Source: Agarophyton chilense (taxonomy: Eukaryota > Rhodophyta > Florideophyceae > Gracilariales > Gracilariaceae). Taken from it: a stretch of 64,000 nucleotides of DNA. Numbering within the stretch: the first letter of the stretch is position 1; every line of letters begins with the position of its first letter. The notes beneath the pieces are model-generated. The model made no database searches and was not told the origin of the DNA. It saw nothing but the letters and a program-made list of their open reading frames with translations. This document shows positions 44,524 through 55,545 of the stretch, in pieces. Both the position numbers and the translations under genes were made by a program. The DNA is taken from positions 496,001 through 560,000 of the forward strand of contig JARGXX010000105.1 in NCBI GenBank assembly GCA_030374765.1, read 5' to 3'.

Positions 44524-46486
44524 ATGGATTCTGATCTCATGTCGTCCAAAGACCGTCCGAGGACGCAGATTCAAACCGGTGCACCGGAACCATTGCAGCC
44601 ATCCCGTATCCCGGTCCGTTTACGGTCTCATACCGGTGGATCGACTGGCGTGCCAGGTGGAAGGACCTCGAGACCTCCTGTCTCTGATTCGACACCCCCA
44701 GCAAGTGGAGCAGGACCAGCTTCTGCCGCCGGCCAGATGCTTTCCCCTGCTAGGGATGTCACTCTCCATCCCAGCTTTGCAGCTGTGGAAGAGCAACTCC
44801 GCTCTATGCGGGAAGCTCAAGTCATCCTTGCAGAGGAGTTCGATCCCCTTCGCAAGAAGGTGGATGACACTGCTACGCAGGATTTTTCTGAGGACCTCCC
44901 TGGCCTCCGTGTGAATGTGAACTCGATTCTAGAGTCCCTTAGTAGACCCTCGGCCTTTGTCAAGGACGTCGCGGACAAGTTTTCGCGCGTCCGAAGCCGT
45001 CTTGAGACGTTGGAACAAACTCTGATGTCGAAGGATGATCCGGCCGAGCCGGTCGCGGTATTCCACAAGGGAAATAAGGAAGAGAACCGCCAGGCTCGAA
45101 GGAAGCGAAAAAACACAGATCCCGAACCGTCGGATTCCTCATCCTCGGAGTCCGACTCTTCCGATTCATCGGTGGAAGTAGCTCGCCGTGAGCGTTCCTC
45201 ACGCTCTAAGCGGTCAACAGCAACCCATGGTGTGATCCGCGCCCGCACGAAGGCAAGGAAGCACACAGGTTTGAAGGAGCTGAAACCGACCAGTTCGCTC
45301 TTTAAGAAGCTCTTATCATACCGGTACTACCGTTTGGAGGACTCCTCTTTGCATCTTACACCCCGTGGTACGGGAAGAGTGAAGGACTGCATTAAGCGAC
45401 TGCATTAAGCGAATGCAGCTCTCACTTCGCAACCAGTTGTTTTCTGGAGAAGACCCAATATTGGTGTTGGATTTCTTGGCGCGCTTTGTCGCGGAAGCTG
45501 ACATCCTTGGAATGAACGAGGGACAGGCCTACATTGCCTTACCGTACTTCTTACGTGGGCTTGCAGAAGACCAGTATCACTCTGTCACAGGTTCATCACG
45601 CGCCTCCGAAGGAGGGGTCACATGCTGGCCTGAAGCGGTTCAATAACTCCTGAGGTCGTATGCTACTAGCTCCGCCATTCAGCAGGCTATACGCCCCCTG
45701 TGGGACACTCGGCAACGTCCAGGCGAGTCGGAAACCGATTATTCGTCGCGCCTTAACAAGGCCTTACACCGCTGTGGCAATGTTTACCCCGCTGAATAGC
45801 GTTGCACCATGTTTGTCGATGGTTTAGACCAGGCGATCCGGACTCTTGTTGCTCGACGTCAAGAAGATAGACCTAAAGCCAGGTATTTGGAACTAGTGCA
45901 GTTCGCTCCTGCGGAAGGTGAAGCCCTGCGCGCACGCACTCCTGGATCCAGGGTTAGGTCCGCAAAAGCGTTGATGTTACAACCGGGTACCTCGTCAGCT
46001 TCGGTGATCGACGAACAGGCCTCTCGAAGGGAGTATGATAACGTGCAGCTAGCCCATAGCGACGTTCATTCCATCACGGCAACGGAGTTACCCTCAACGT
46101 TGGACGAGTCAAAATACGTGATTGAGGATGACACGCTACTCTATGCGGATAATGGTCGCGTTTGTGCGCCACGCGTCCCACACGAGAGTGGTAATGTCCG
46201 CTTTTCGCGTCCTGGTTGGAGAGATACCCGCCCCGCGGTGATGTTCGCCGAGCCTCGCCACCTAACACCGGCTTCTGGTCTGATTTGTCATCTCTGCTAC
46301 AAACCAGGCCATACTTCTCCACAATGTGTGGTGTCTCTCCGAGAATGGGCACAAGTCGTAGTCAATTACGAGGCCCTATCCCTGGAGGACAAAGCAGCTG
46401 TTCCGATTTCATCTCATATCCGTGCTCGAACGGATGTTCCACGTTCCGTGTCGCTTCTCCGAGCTCGGGTGGTAACTGCACCGTAA
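44524..46486 (+). pseudogene. Element B gag, frameshifted
   Basis: Starts with ATG (MDSDLMSSKDRPRT). N-terminal Pro/Ser-rich part, then a basic and Ser-rich hinge, then the capsid domain (LSYRYYRLEDSS, VLDFLARFVAEADILG, YIALPYFLRGLAEDQ). A 13-base tandem duplication at 45386-45411 shifts the frame. Two nonsense codons follow, at 45644-45646 (TAA) and near 45797 (TAG). The zinc knuckle CHLCYKPGHTSPQC is at about 46286-46327. The capsid part is recognisably similar to that of element C. Confidence 0.85.
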
Positions 46487-46614
46487 TCCCGTGTCACGGA
46501 CGTGGTCGGTCACCCCACCGCTTCTGCGGCACCTTCTGGACCTGATGCCCTGGCGTTGCCTGCTCAACGTTCTGAGCAGCCGCCTCCGGCGGAGCAGGCC
46601 CAGAAAAACTAAAT

Positions 46615-47640
46615 GTGGGAGTCTCCTCTCAAGGAGGGGCGCCCTCAGAGTTGAGGTCGACGGCGCCCGAGGCGTCCAAGCCTCGCTCCCCGGTCAAGAT
46701 CCTTTCAAGGAAAGAGGCCGTCCATGACGTGAACTCGGAACGCTTTAGTGTCCTTCGTCGTCCGTGGAAACGTGTTTTCCATAAGCGGTTCCGGGATAGA
46801 GTTCTGGTGATGGCCAACAGAAACTACAAGGTCTATGCTGACCTTGGCCTTTCACCCCAGTTTATGGTGCGACACCTTACTGTCTTAGACACCGGTGCCG
46901 CTCCGAACTTTGTCGTGAAATAAGTGTTACCGCCTGCTTTGCAGTCTATGATCCGCCGCGACGAAGTCCCGGAGTTAGCTCACGCGAATAACAAACCCTT
47001 GGATACTGTGGGGTTCATAGAACTGTTTGTCCGCGTTGGCGCTCGCTTCGTGAAACTTGACTTCGTCGTATGTCGGAAATTAGCCGCCCCAGTCATCTTG
47101 GGTTTCGACTTTTGCGACCGCTTCGTCGAAGGGATCTTCCCCCGCCAACGGCGTGTCGAGATGGAGGATGGATCGTCCACTCGCATCGTTCGTCGTCCAC
47201 TTAGACGTGCCAAGAAGAAGCATGTCCCGATACCGGCACCACGGGAACCTGGACCGGCTAACCGTGAATCTAATAAGCTCCGCGTCGTAGCGTCGTTGTG
47301 CGTCCCGCCTGAGTCCCAAATGATGGTGAAAGTAACCTCCCGTCAACACGGACTCCGGGTCTTGCAACCATGGTCGTCACTGTATGACAGGCACAGCCTC
47401 GCAATCGAGAATAGAATAGTCCATTTGGAGCCAAACCAACCGTTTCACGTGCTGATCGCCAATCTAGGCAATGTACCCCAGTATCTGGTGAAGAACCAAG
47501 TGATAGGGTCCGTCATGCCGCACCCCATTGCTATGGTGCCGACAAAGATGACCGCAGCTGACGTCCTCGCACTCGTTCACTTTAAGAAGGGGACAGCCCG
47601 GAACCCGTTTCATCGCCGGTACCTGGGGTTCAACCTGTAA
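46615..47640 (+). pseudogene. Element B aspartic protease region
   Basis: Retropepsin-like: TVLDTGAAPNFVV active site at about 46881, followed by an in-frame TAA at 46921, then FVVCRKLAAPVILGFDFCDRF, the hydrophobic-ILG block. The rest is the linker to RT. The RT frame takes over near 47590 by a one-base shift, either a mutation or a natural frameshift site. Confidence 0.82.
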
Positions 47641-49243
47641 CATCAGGGACGCAGCCCGTTTCAACGATTGGTGACCGCCCCGATCCAGTCCAAGAACTCG
47701 AGGACCTGGATCTCAGCCACGTCCCGGAGTCATACCGCCATCGATTGGAAGACCTTTTAAGGGACTTCACCACTACGTCGGACGGCTCCCTTGGTGAGAT
47801 GGCCACTACGGAACACCGCATTGATTTGCTACCGGACACCCGACTCATCTATCAGCACCTATACCGTGCCGAACCCGCCGCTCACGCGGAGGAAAAGGCC
47901 CAAGTGGATAGAATCTTCGAGCAGGAGTCATTAAACCGGCTCAATCGCCGTGGCCTTCTCCAGTAGTCCTGGCCCCAAAGCAGAATGGTTCCTGGAGGTT
48001 TTGCGTTGAATACCGTCGTTTGAATGCCGTCACCGTCAAGGACGTGTATCCAATCCCAATAATGGACAAGTACAATGACTCGCTAGGCACCGCCACCTTC
48101 TTTACAACCCTGGACGCCAATTGGGGATACTGGCAAGTTCCAGTAAGGAAGCAAGACCAGGATAAAACCAGTTTCGCGTGTCACTCCGGTCTCTACCGTT
48201 TCAAACGGATGCCTTTTGGTCTTACCAACGCCCCCGCTACTTTGCAGCGTGCCATTGACATCCTATTGGCCCGCTTCAAATGGCGTACCTGCCTGGTCTA
48301 CCTGGATGACATAATCGTCTTCTCAGATAATCTGGACAAACATCTCACTCATATGAGGGATATCATGACCACACTTCGGGATGCGGGTGTCACTCTTAAG
48401 TTGAAGAAATGCCATTTCTTCACGGACACCGTGAAGTATCTTGGCCATTTTATCCGTCCAGGACGTGTTACAATCGAGGAGACTCGTGTTAATTCATTCA
48501 AAGAAACTAACGCACCGCGGACACAAACCGAGCTTCGTTCGTTTCTGAGACTCGCAAACGTCTACTGACGATTCATCCCTCACTTTGCGGAGAAGGCTGC
48601 ACCGTTAAACGCGATTTTGCGGACAGGCCAACCACCAAAACTGGACCCCTTAACCCCCGTTCAAACCGAATCTTTCAACTCTCTTAAGGATTCTGTCGTC
48701 TCCGCCCCGATCCTCTCGTTGCCCAAGCCTGGAAAGCCCTTCACTTTAGATACGGGCGCCAGCGACTACCAAGTAGGTTGTGCACCGTTTCAAACTGCAC
48801 CCAATGGGGAAAGACGCCCCGTAGGATACTGGTCCCGATCGCTAAACGTCCACGAGAAAAATTACTCCGTCTCGGAGAAGGAATGCCTTGCAGTAGTGTG
48901 GGCATTAAAAACGTTGCGCCCCTATCTCATGGGTAATCATTTCACCGTTTTTACGGACCACGCATCACCTCGATGGCTACTCTCTATCTCGGAGCGTTCA
49001 GGCCGCTTGATGCGTTGGCGTCTCCGTCTAGCGGAATTTGACTTTGACGTGCAGTACCGAAAAGGATCGTGCAACACCCAAGCCGATGCTCTCTCCCGCT
49101 TGGTCACTACGGGCGAAGCACTACCCATCAAAGACGATGAAATACCCTGCTTTGAAGTAAATGGCAACGACGCTACCATCGAGGACGAGGAACAAGACAC
49201 GGACTCTTCAGAATCCGGTTCCGAATTGGACGACTTTCTTCTC
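47641..49243 (+). pseudogene. Element B reverse transcriptase and RNase H
   Basis: The RT lead-in EHRIDLLPDTRLIYQ is at about 47820. A shift near 47950 precedes the core, which has FTTLDANWGYWQVPV, FKRMPFGLTNAPAT and the YLDDIIVFS catalytic loop. An in-frame TGA is at 48566. RNase H follows: FTLDTGASDYQVGCA, RPVGYWSRSLNVHEKNYSV, ECLAVVWALKTLRPYL, FTVFTDHASPRWLL and ADALSRLV. All from about 48020 on is one frame. Confidence 0.9.
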
Positions 49244-51619
49244 TCGGAAGATTCCGAGAAACCCTTACCAGGGAACTTCGTGTCTATTACTCCAGAGGAG
49301 ATGATACGGGAGCAATTCGCTGACCCGTTCTGCGCGAAGGTCCGCGCTCAACTCAATGGAGGAGGTACTCTCCCCTTACAGGTGAATGACGCCAGATACC
49401 TTGTACGGACCGTCGGATCGCACCCACAAATCGTGGTACCACATAACCTCCAGTCGAGAGTCTTGCGGTTGTCGCACTACTCCAAACGGAGTGGTCCCGT
49501 TGGGGGACGGAAACTTTACCTCACGCTACGCCGTAGCTTCTAATGGCCTGCCATGGCCGTGGACTGCTATGCAACGGTGCGGTTTTGTACCGATTGCGCT
49601 CGGAACCGTGTCATACTCCGCCGTCATGCGACGAAGTTGAAGCTGTTTCCAGCTCGCGCTCCATTGGAGTTTGTGGCTATCGATATACTCGGTCCCTTCC
49701 TTACCCCTAAGCGAAATTACAAGTTCCTACTCGTAATTACGGATCGCTTCTCCAAGCTGGTCCGGACCGTACCGTTTCGGAGGATCTCCGCTATGAGCGT
49801 GGCTCAAGCCTTCGTCCTACACTGGGTCTTCGTCTACGGTCCACCGGTCAACCTCCTCTCCGATTACGAGAGACAGTTCGCCTCTCGTTTCTTCGAGGAT
49901 GTATGTCGCATCTTGGACATTAAGAATCTGTTCACGACCACTTACCACCCCCAAACTAATGGGCAGGCCGAACGGTTCAACCGGACATTACTTGCGACAC
50001 TCCGTCCATACGTTGCAGATCACCCCAAAGATTGGGACTTGTTCACTGATGCGCTCACCTTTGCGTACAATACACAGGTGCACAGGACAACTGGCCTAAG
50101 GCCCTTCGAGCTGGTACTATCCCTTACCCCACCGCCCGTGGCGCTGGAACCACATCCCACGCTGGATATCTTTCCATGACCGACTGCTTACCGCGAAGCT
50201 TAAAAAACTTGGCTCACGAAGCTCGTTCCCGCCGCACGGCGTTCAATGGGCCGAGCCCAGGCCGCTTACAAGCGTGACTTTCATACCAAAGCCCCTCGCT
50301 CGCCACCACGTCTCGCCCCCGATGGTTATGTATTCATCCGCAAGGAGTATTGGAACCCAGATAAGGAGAAACGCCACAAGCTGTCACCCATTGCCGACGG
50401 CCCCTTTCGGGTTATTTCGGTGGCTCCTGACACTGTAGTTGTTGACCTCGCATATATTCACGAACGCATCTCCTGCGATCGCGTGGTATCGGCTCCTCCA
50501 CCGTTAACATCCCAACCTACTGGTGTGACTGCTCCCGTTGAAACGGATTCATCGACCCCCTTACCCCAGGTCCACCCGCGTCCCTACCCGTTACCAAACC
50601 CATCTCGGGGTTTGTCTGACCTTCCGCTACCAGCAACGCCCAACCCGCGAGGAATCGTGTCGCGCATTCGTCGCTCCTCCCCAGTCCACCCGACGGACAC
50701 CAACTCCGGTGCATCGTCTAAGGAAGGGGAGGCGCCCGACAGCCGTCGTAATCCGGTCGATACCGTCGCTGGAAACGCCGCACCGTCGTGTGTCATTCTT
50801 CGCCCATCAGGGGTGCCTGAAACCGACGTCCTGCACGACTCGACGCAGTCGCTATCCAAGCCTAAGAACGCAGCTGCCGATAACGCCACCAACACTCCCC
50901 GAGGTGTCACCACACGTGCAACACGGAATGAAAATGCGCTCGACGCACCGCAGCCTGATATAGTACGAGGGGACGACGCACCGCAAAGTACCCCGTACAG
51001 GGAGGCGGATACATCCACGGCGCCAACGCCGGACAGCCAGCCATTGGAACCCTCACGTGACTACATGCAACCTCGCCGTGGGACAGAGAGGTGCGACAAT
51101 GCGCCACCGCCCCAGCGAATCTAACCGCCGAAGCGAGCTTCACCACGCCGATTAGCGGAACGACCACCCAGGTTACCCGCTATTGTGGGCCCTCCAACCG
51201 GAGTGGGAAGCGCCGAAGCAAGACCGGCACTTGGGGAAAATGAACCGCCGAAGTCGGGTCGACATTCCACTCAGCCGAGAACTGCCTTGCGCGCTACACG
51301 GTCCGACCGGAGCGAAGCCGCCCAACGCATGATCACTTCGGTACCCCCGGGCTCAGGACGGGTACCACCCGGAAATAGCGACACCGTCATACGGGATGGC
51401 CGGGAAGTGTACCGACAAGAGTTCGTGGTCGGACGCATTTTGGAGCACTCCTACCACCCAAAGGGGTATATCCAATACTTGGTCCGTTATTACGGGTACG
51501 GCCCCGAATGGGATTCAGACGAACCGATAGAGCACCTACCTCGGTCAAAGGTGGTACAGTATCATCGTAGTACTGTCACGGCTTTGCCAGCTACCTTAGA
51601 CCGAGCTCAAGTGGGATAA
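49244..51619 (+). pseudogene. Element B integrase with C-terminal chromodomain
   Basis: Zinc-binding part degenerate (VRFCTDCARNRV keeps CxxC), with TAA at 49541. The core has the DDE residues: VAIDILGPF, LLSDYERQF and QTNGQAERFNRTL. The GPY/F-like region includes SPIADGPFRVISVAPDTV. After a long Pro/Ser/Thr linker (in-frame stops near 50177, 50200 and 51122), the last part FVVGRILEHSYHPKGYIQY, LVRYYGYGPEWDSDEPIEHL is a chromodomain, which in this group guides integration to particular chromatin. Confidence 0.9.
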
Positions 51620-51831
51620 GAAGACACCCGATGGGGATAAAGGAACAGAAGATCTGGATAAGGACCCTTGGAAGAAGGAGAAGATGCACAGAAGACCTGG
51701 AGGAGGACACTCAGAAGAAGTGGAAGAGCAGAAAGACAACAAATACGTCATAGACGGAAGCAGTTTACTATTTTCGAAGTTGGTGCCCACACTACCGCAC
51801 AGCGGGATATAATAACCAAGATCCCAAGGGA

Positions 51832-53709
51832 TCAGTTGGAAGAACACGGATTACCGTGCGCGCCAGCCGAATCACTAGCTGAGTAACTCCCGCCAGCCAG
51901 GCGTGCCACGAGGGCGTCTCTCATCGTACAGATGTCGCCGCTCGCCGCTTGCGCGTTCAGTCCAACACCCAGAAGAAACTGGGAGATCACGACCGCCTCT
52001 GGGCGTATAGGAACCTCTATAACTTCCGGTTCGTCCGGCAACGCCGCCGCCACTGGATCGACGACCGCACCTGCGTGAGTCGCTCCCTGCGCCGCCTGCG
52101 CCGCCTGCGCCGTATTATCTGCACCATAGGGATCTCCCACGTCTTCCATGACCTCTTCGCCATGGTATTCGCCCTGCTCCTCCTGGAGATCATCACAGCC
52201 ATAGGCGTAGTAGAAGTCATCCGAGTTGACAAACCCCACGGGGTGCCCGTATGGTATGCCTTGCGGAGCCATCCGGAGTGCCGACGCCTCCGCCTCGGAG
52301 ATCTCTTGCTGCGCCCATGGGTTAAAGAAGATGAAATCTCCCGCCGATGGCGTGCGACGCCCCGGAGACCGATCAGCCCCACCGGCTTCTTGACCACGGC
52401 CGCTCTGCCGGACAGGCACGGCAGCCCAGTCGACACTCCCAATGATGTCGATGAGCTCCTGAGCTTCATCAGAGTTATTGACACCTCAAAGAGGAAGTTG
52501 AAGGTCCAGCTGCCGGATGTAACCACGCAAGCGCGGAGGAAGATACCACAGTCGATACTGGTCGTAGGCTTCCCACAAGATGTACGCCGCGGCGCGGACT
52601 GCCCATCCGGTTAGGACCACGGATCATAAGCCGCAGTGCAGATCCTCGATGAGGTACGAGCCCAGATAGGAGACGAATGGAGGCAACTCCTTGTAACATC
52701 CCCGGCACACCTCGACGGAGGACAACCACCCAGGCAGGGGAACGTATCGCCCGAACTGATAGAAGGGACCAATCCGGTGTATCTCCGTGTTCTGATGAGG
52801 GACAAGGAACCTAAATCGGGATCTGCCCCGACGCTCCTCGCGGATGAAGATCTGTAACCAACGATATCGGTACTCACGACGAAGGTGACGAAACTCGGCA
52901 CGAATGATCGGACGGACCCAGCAGATCGCTTCTTGACCCACTCGTGGTTGACTGCGCCACGCGGAAGTTTCCAACCCCGCGAGGCGGTCACAATAGCCGA
53001 TCTCACCCTGCGTCCGGTAAACCCGTAGGTCGAAGCTGAACTCGTCGGGGATGGGATATTGAAAGTTTGCCCGGTTGATCCGTGAGTAGCCGATGCGGAC
53101 GAAGACACAATGCGCCTCTTCCGCCGAGTCGCGCCTCTGCCACAGAATCGCGTGAATAGGAACCGCCACACTGCGTTGCCAATCCCACGAAGTGGTGATC
53201 AAAGCCGGCAGCTCGCCCGGGAGAAGCGCATTGCCATCAGCATACGACGCCACGAGTTCTTTGTCGAAGACCGCTGTCGGATGGAACCACGGAGCTCTCC
53301 GGAGATTCGGCGCATTTTGACGCGGGTTTAACCCGACGAGTTCGTCGTAAGTGGGCCAGGTCTCCTCCGCAGGAGTGATGTGGCTTGAAGCTTCAACGGG
53401 ACCCCGGGATCAGCTCGGCGCGGTTGACGAGGCACTCTCCCGCGGAGGGGGAGCCAAATGGAAACCGGAGAAGTAACTCTGGCGGGGATTGTTACCACCG
53501 TTCATCGGGAGAACTGGTCGCCGAGGTATCGGGATGCAATCGCTAGAGGTTGGCGTACGGTACGGGAGCGCGCTCGAAGTTCGAGGAGTAGTTACCGCGT
53601 TGGTGCGTTTGTCGTTCGGTTGTGCAGCTCTGCCTTCGACAGTCGAGTGGTCGCTGGACGCGTTACGCGGCTCGCTTTTATGCCGGTTGGACTGTTGCCT
53701 CCCCGCCAT
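51832..53709 (-). pseudogene. Long antisense reading frame in element B, between pol and 3' LTR
   Basis: On the minus strand a single frame runs 626 codons from ATG (MAGRQQSNRHKSEP) to a TGA at 51832, broken only by three TGA codons (53410-53412, 52624-52626, 52486-52488). The ATG lies 36 bases from the 3' LTR. The middle reads like a folded protein (AVPIHAILWQRRDSAEEAHC, VEVCRGCYKELPPFVSYLG, aromatic-rich YRYRWLQIFIREERR); the C-terminal part is acidic and Ala-rich. The plus strand here has only short frames. No family recognised. All three breaks are TGA, consistent with CGA-to-TGA decay. Antisense genes in this position are known in some plant Ty3/gypsy elements. Whether this is a gene is inference from length. 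Confidence 0.6.
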
Positions 53710-53731
53710 GTCGACGGCGTGTTCGTCACCT

Positions 53732-53744
53732 AAGGAGGGGGATA
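53732..53744 (+). other. Element B polypurine tract
   Basis: AAGGAGGGGGATA immediately before the 3' LTR, the expected position and composition for the plus-strand primer. Confidence 0.75.
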
Positions 53745-54609
53745 TGAAGTGCAATGGCCTTCAAGGGGGTTTCTTCCCAGGACTTTGAGATATCGCTCGC
53801 TTGAGGACTAGCTTGGTCTATGACAAGCTACACCGCTATTGCGTGCCGACGGCCGGTTAGGACCGGAGGTGCACACTGGTGGAACACGTGGACTGTACGG
53901 ATGCCGCCGCTCGAGTGCGAGGCGTGCCACACGTGGCCCGGATTCTACCTAATGGTTAGTATTATTTAGTAATTTTCAGTATTTATTTAGCTACGCTATC
54001 GCTATTTAGTGTAAATTTTTCGGGCGCGCGCCCACTGTCAAGGGCCGCGCCCTACACTACTTAGGAGGTTGATCACTACTCCCCAGTAAACACCCTCTTG
54101 GGAGATCCCAAGGAGGGAGTCTTGGCTCTGAACTCTTCGCCTTCGGCGCGTCTTCACCGCATACTGCGTGAGCGCCCGTCGCACGTTAGTTCATCCACCC
54201 CTCTGTCGACCAGAGTGCTACCACCACCGTGGGTTCAAATTTAATCGCCGACACTTGTCGTAGTCTCGCCCCTGTATAGGGTTTCGCCCCAGTTTTCCTC
54301 TTGTTCTTTTTTTTGGCTCTCGTGAGTGGCCGCCCCACTCACCCCGCTCGTCCACCTCATACGAGTGTTTCCTCGCTCCTTTTCCGACAATCGCCGTGGT
54401 ACCGCTCCACCTAGGATTGGTCACACCCCGTACTGTGCCGTGCTCACCTAAACATTCTAGGTATATCCCGCCGGATTGGCCTCGGTCTTACACCCGACTC
54501 CGTCGTGCCTTTCCAGAGTAGCTCTGTTCCTGTGCTTTGCTGGGACGCGTGTCCTCCGCCTGAGGCGTGTCCCTCAAGAGAGGAAGATCCCGAACATCTT
54601 CGTGGTGTC
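53745..54609 (+). repeat. Element B 3' LTR (3' end short)
   Basis: Begins TGAAGTGCAATGG and matches the 5' LTR for 865 bases up to GTGTC, then passes directly into element A RNase H. Lacks the final 23 bases of the 5' LTR, so the right junction appears to have lost sequence. Confidence 0.88.
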
Positions 54610-55545
54610 GACGGATGCCTCCAGGTATGCCGTAGGGGAAACGCTGGAGCAGGATGAGCATCCTGTAGCCTATTTATCCCACAGGTTGTCTAATGCAGAG
54701 ACAAATTGGGACACCGGAAACCAGTAGTTGCTTGCGTTCATGAAAGCATTAAAAGATTGGAGTGCGTATCTGAGAGGGAGGAGGTTTATCTTCTACACCG
54801 ATCATGAACCCATCAGATATCTTCAATTGAAGGCAAAGCTTTCCGGACGTCAAGCAAGGTAGCGGGACGTTATCCAGGAGTATAACTTTGAAGTCCGACA
54901 TGTCCTTGAAGCACTGAACGTGGTTCCTGATGCGTTGAGCAGACGTGCGGATCACCTCCCCGCATTGTGAATGATGAACTTGGCAAGCCAAGACATGGCA
55001 AAGCGCGTGCAAGAGGGGTACGTACAGGACGATTGGACGCAGAAAATGATCAGCTTTCTTCAAAGGGACACTGCAGATGAGCCTGTTGACGACAAGAAAA
55101 AGCTGCAGGCGATGAACTTCCAGTTCGATGGATAATTCTTATATTGGTCAGGATCCAACGAGGGAAGGTTGTACGTGCCGAAGGAAGGAAACCTACGGAG
55201 AGAAATCATGGCGGAGCTCCATGACAGCAGTCATCTTGGAACTCACAACATATTCAACACCATGGCACGATATGTTTATTGGCCTAGGATGTATGAAGAG
55301 GTAGTTAAATACGTCACTTCGTGTGATGACTGTCAGAGAACAAAGATACCCAGTGTTAAGCCCCATGAAAAGCTGCAGCCGTTGGATGGCCTTATTCGAT
55401 GTTGGGAGGAAGTGACGGCTGGTTTTGTGACAAAGTTTCCTAAGAGCAAGCACCGAAAGAACACAGTACTCAAAATTGTGGACAGGCTTTTGAAGAGAGG
55501 AATCTTTATTGCAACACGTGATGACATCAATGCCATATGGAACGA
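54610..55545 (+). pseudogene. Element A RNase H and integrase N-terminal remnant
   Basis: Continues element A: STDASRYAVGETLEQDEHP (its first codon overlaps the LTR end), VAYLSHRLSNAETNWDTG, then TAG; YLRGRRFIFYTDHEPIRYL; VVPDALSRRADHLP, TGA. The integrase zinc finger has LHDSSHLGTHNIFNTMARYV and CDDCQRTK. It stops at RGIFIATRDDINAI, before the catalytic core, at about 55545. Confidence 0.85.

Larger units (their letters stand above)
43486..54609 (+). mobile_element. Element B: chromovirus-type Ty3/gypsy retrotransposon inserted in element A
   Basis: 11.1 kb with direct LTRs, PBS, gag, pol, chromodomain, an antisense frame and a polypurine tract. LTR comparison by eye gives about 25 mismatches over 865 aligned bases and no indel. 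Pol is mostly one frame with scattered stops, so the copy is inactive but moderately young. Its insertion point separates the A residues ARANE and VSTDASRYAVG. A clean target duplication is not seen; only GAC is shared by the two flanks. Confidence 0.93.
40963..55545 (+). mobile_element. Element A: decayed Ty3/gypsy retrotransposon, split by element B
   Basis: Left part 40963-43485 holds gag, protease and RT remnants; right part 54610-55545 holds RNase H and the start of integrase. The two halves are continuous in domain order and orientation, with element B (43486-54609) sitting inside the RNase H region. Several stops and frameshifts interrupt every domain. The right half stops matching integrase at about 55545, before the catalytic core, so the 3' end is lost. 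No LTR pair can be shown. Confidence 0.85.
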
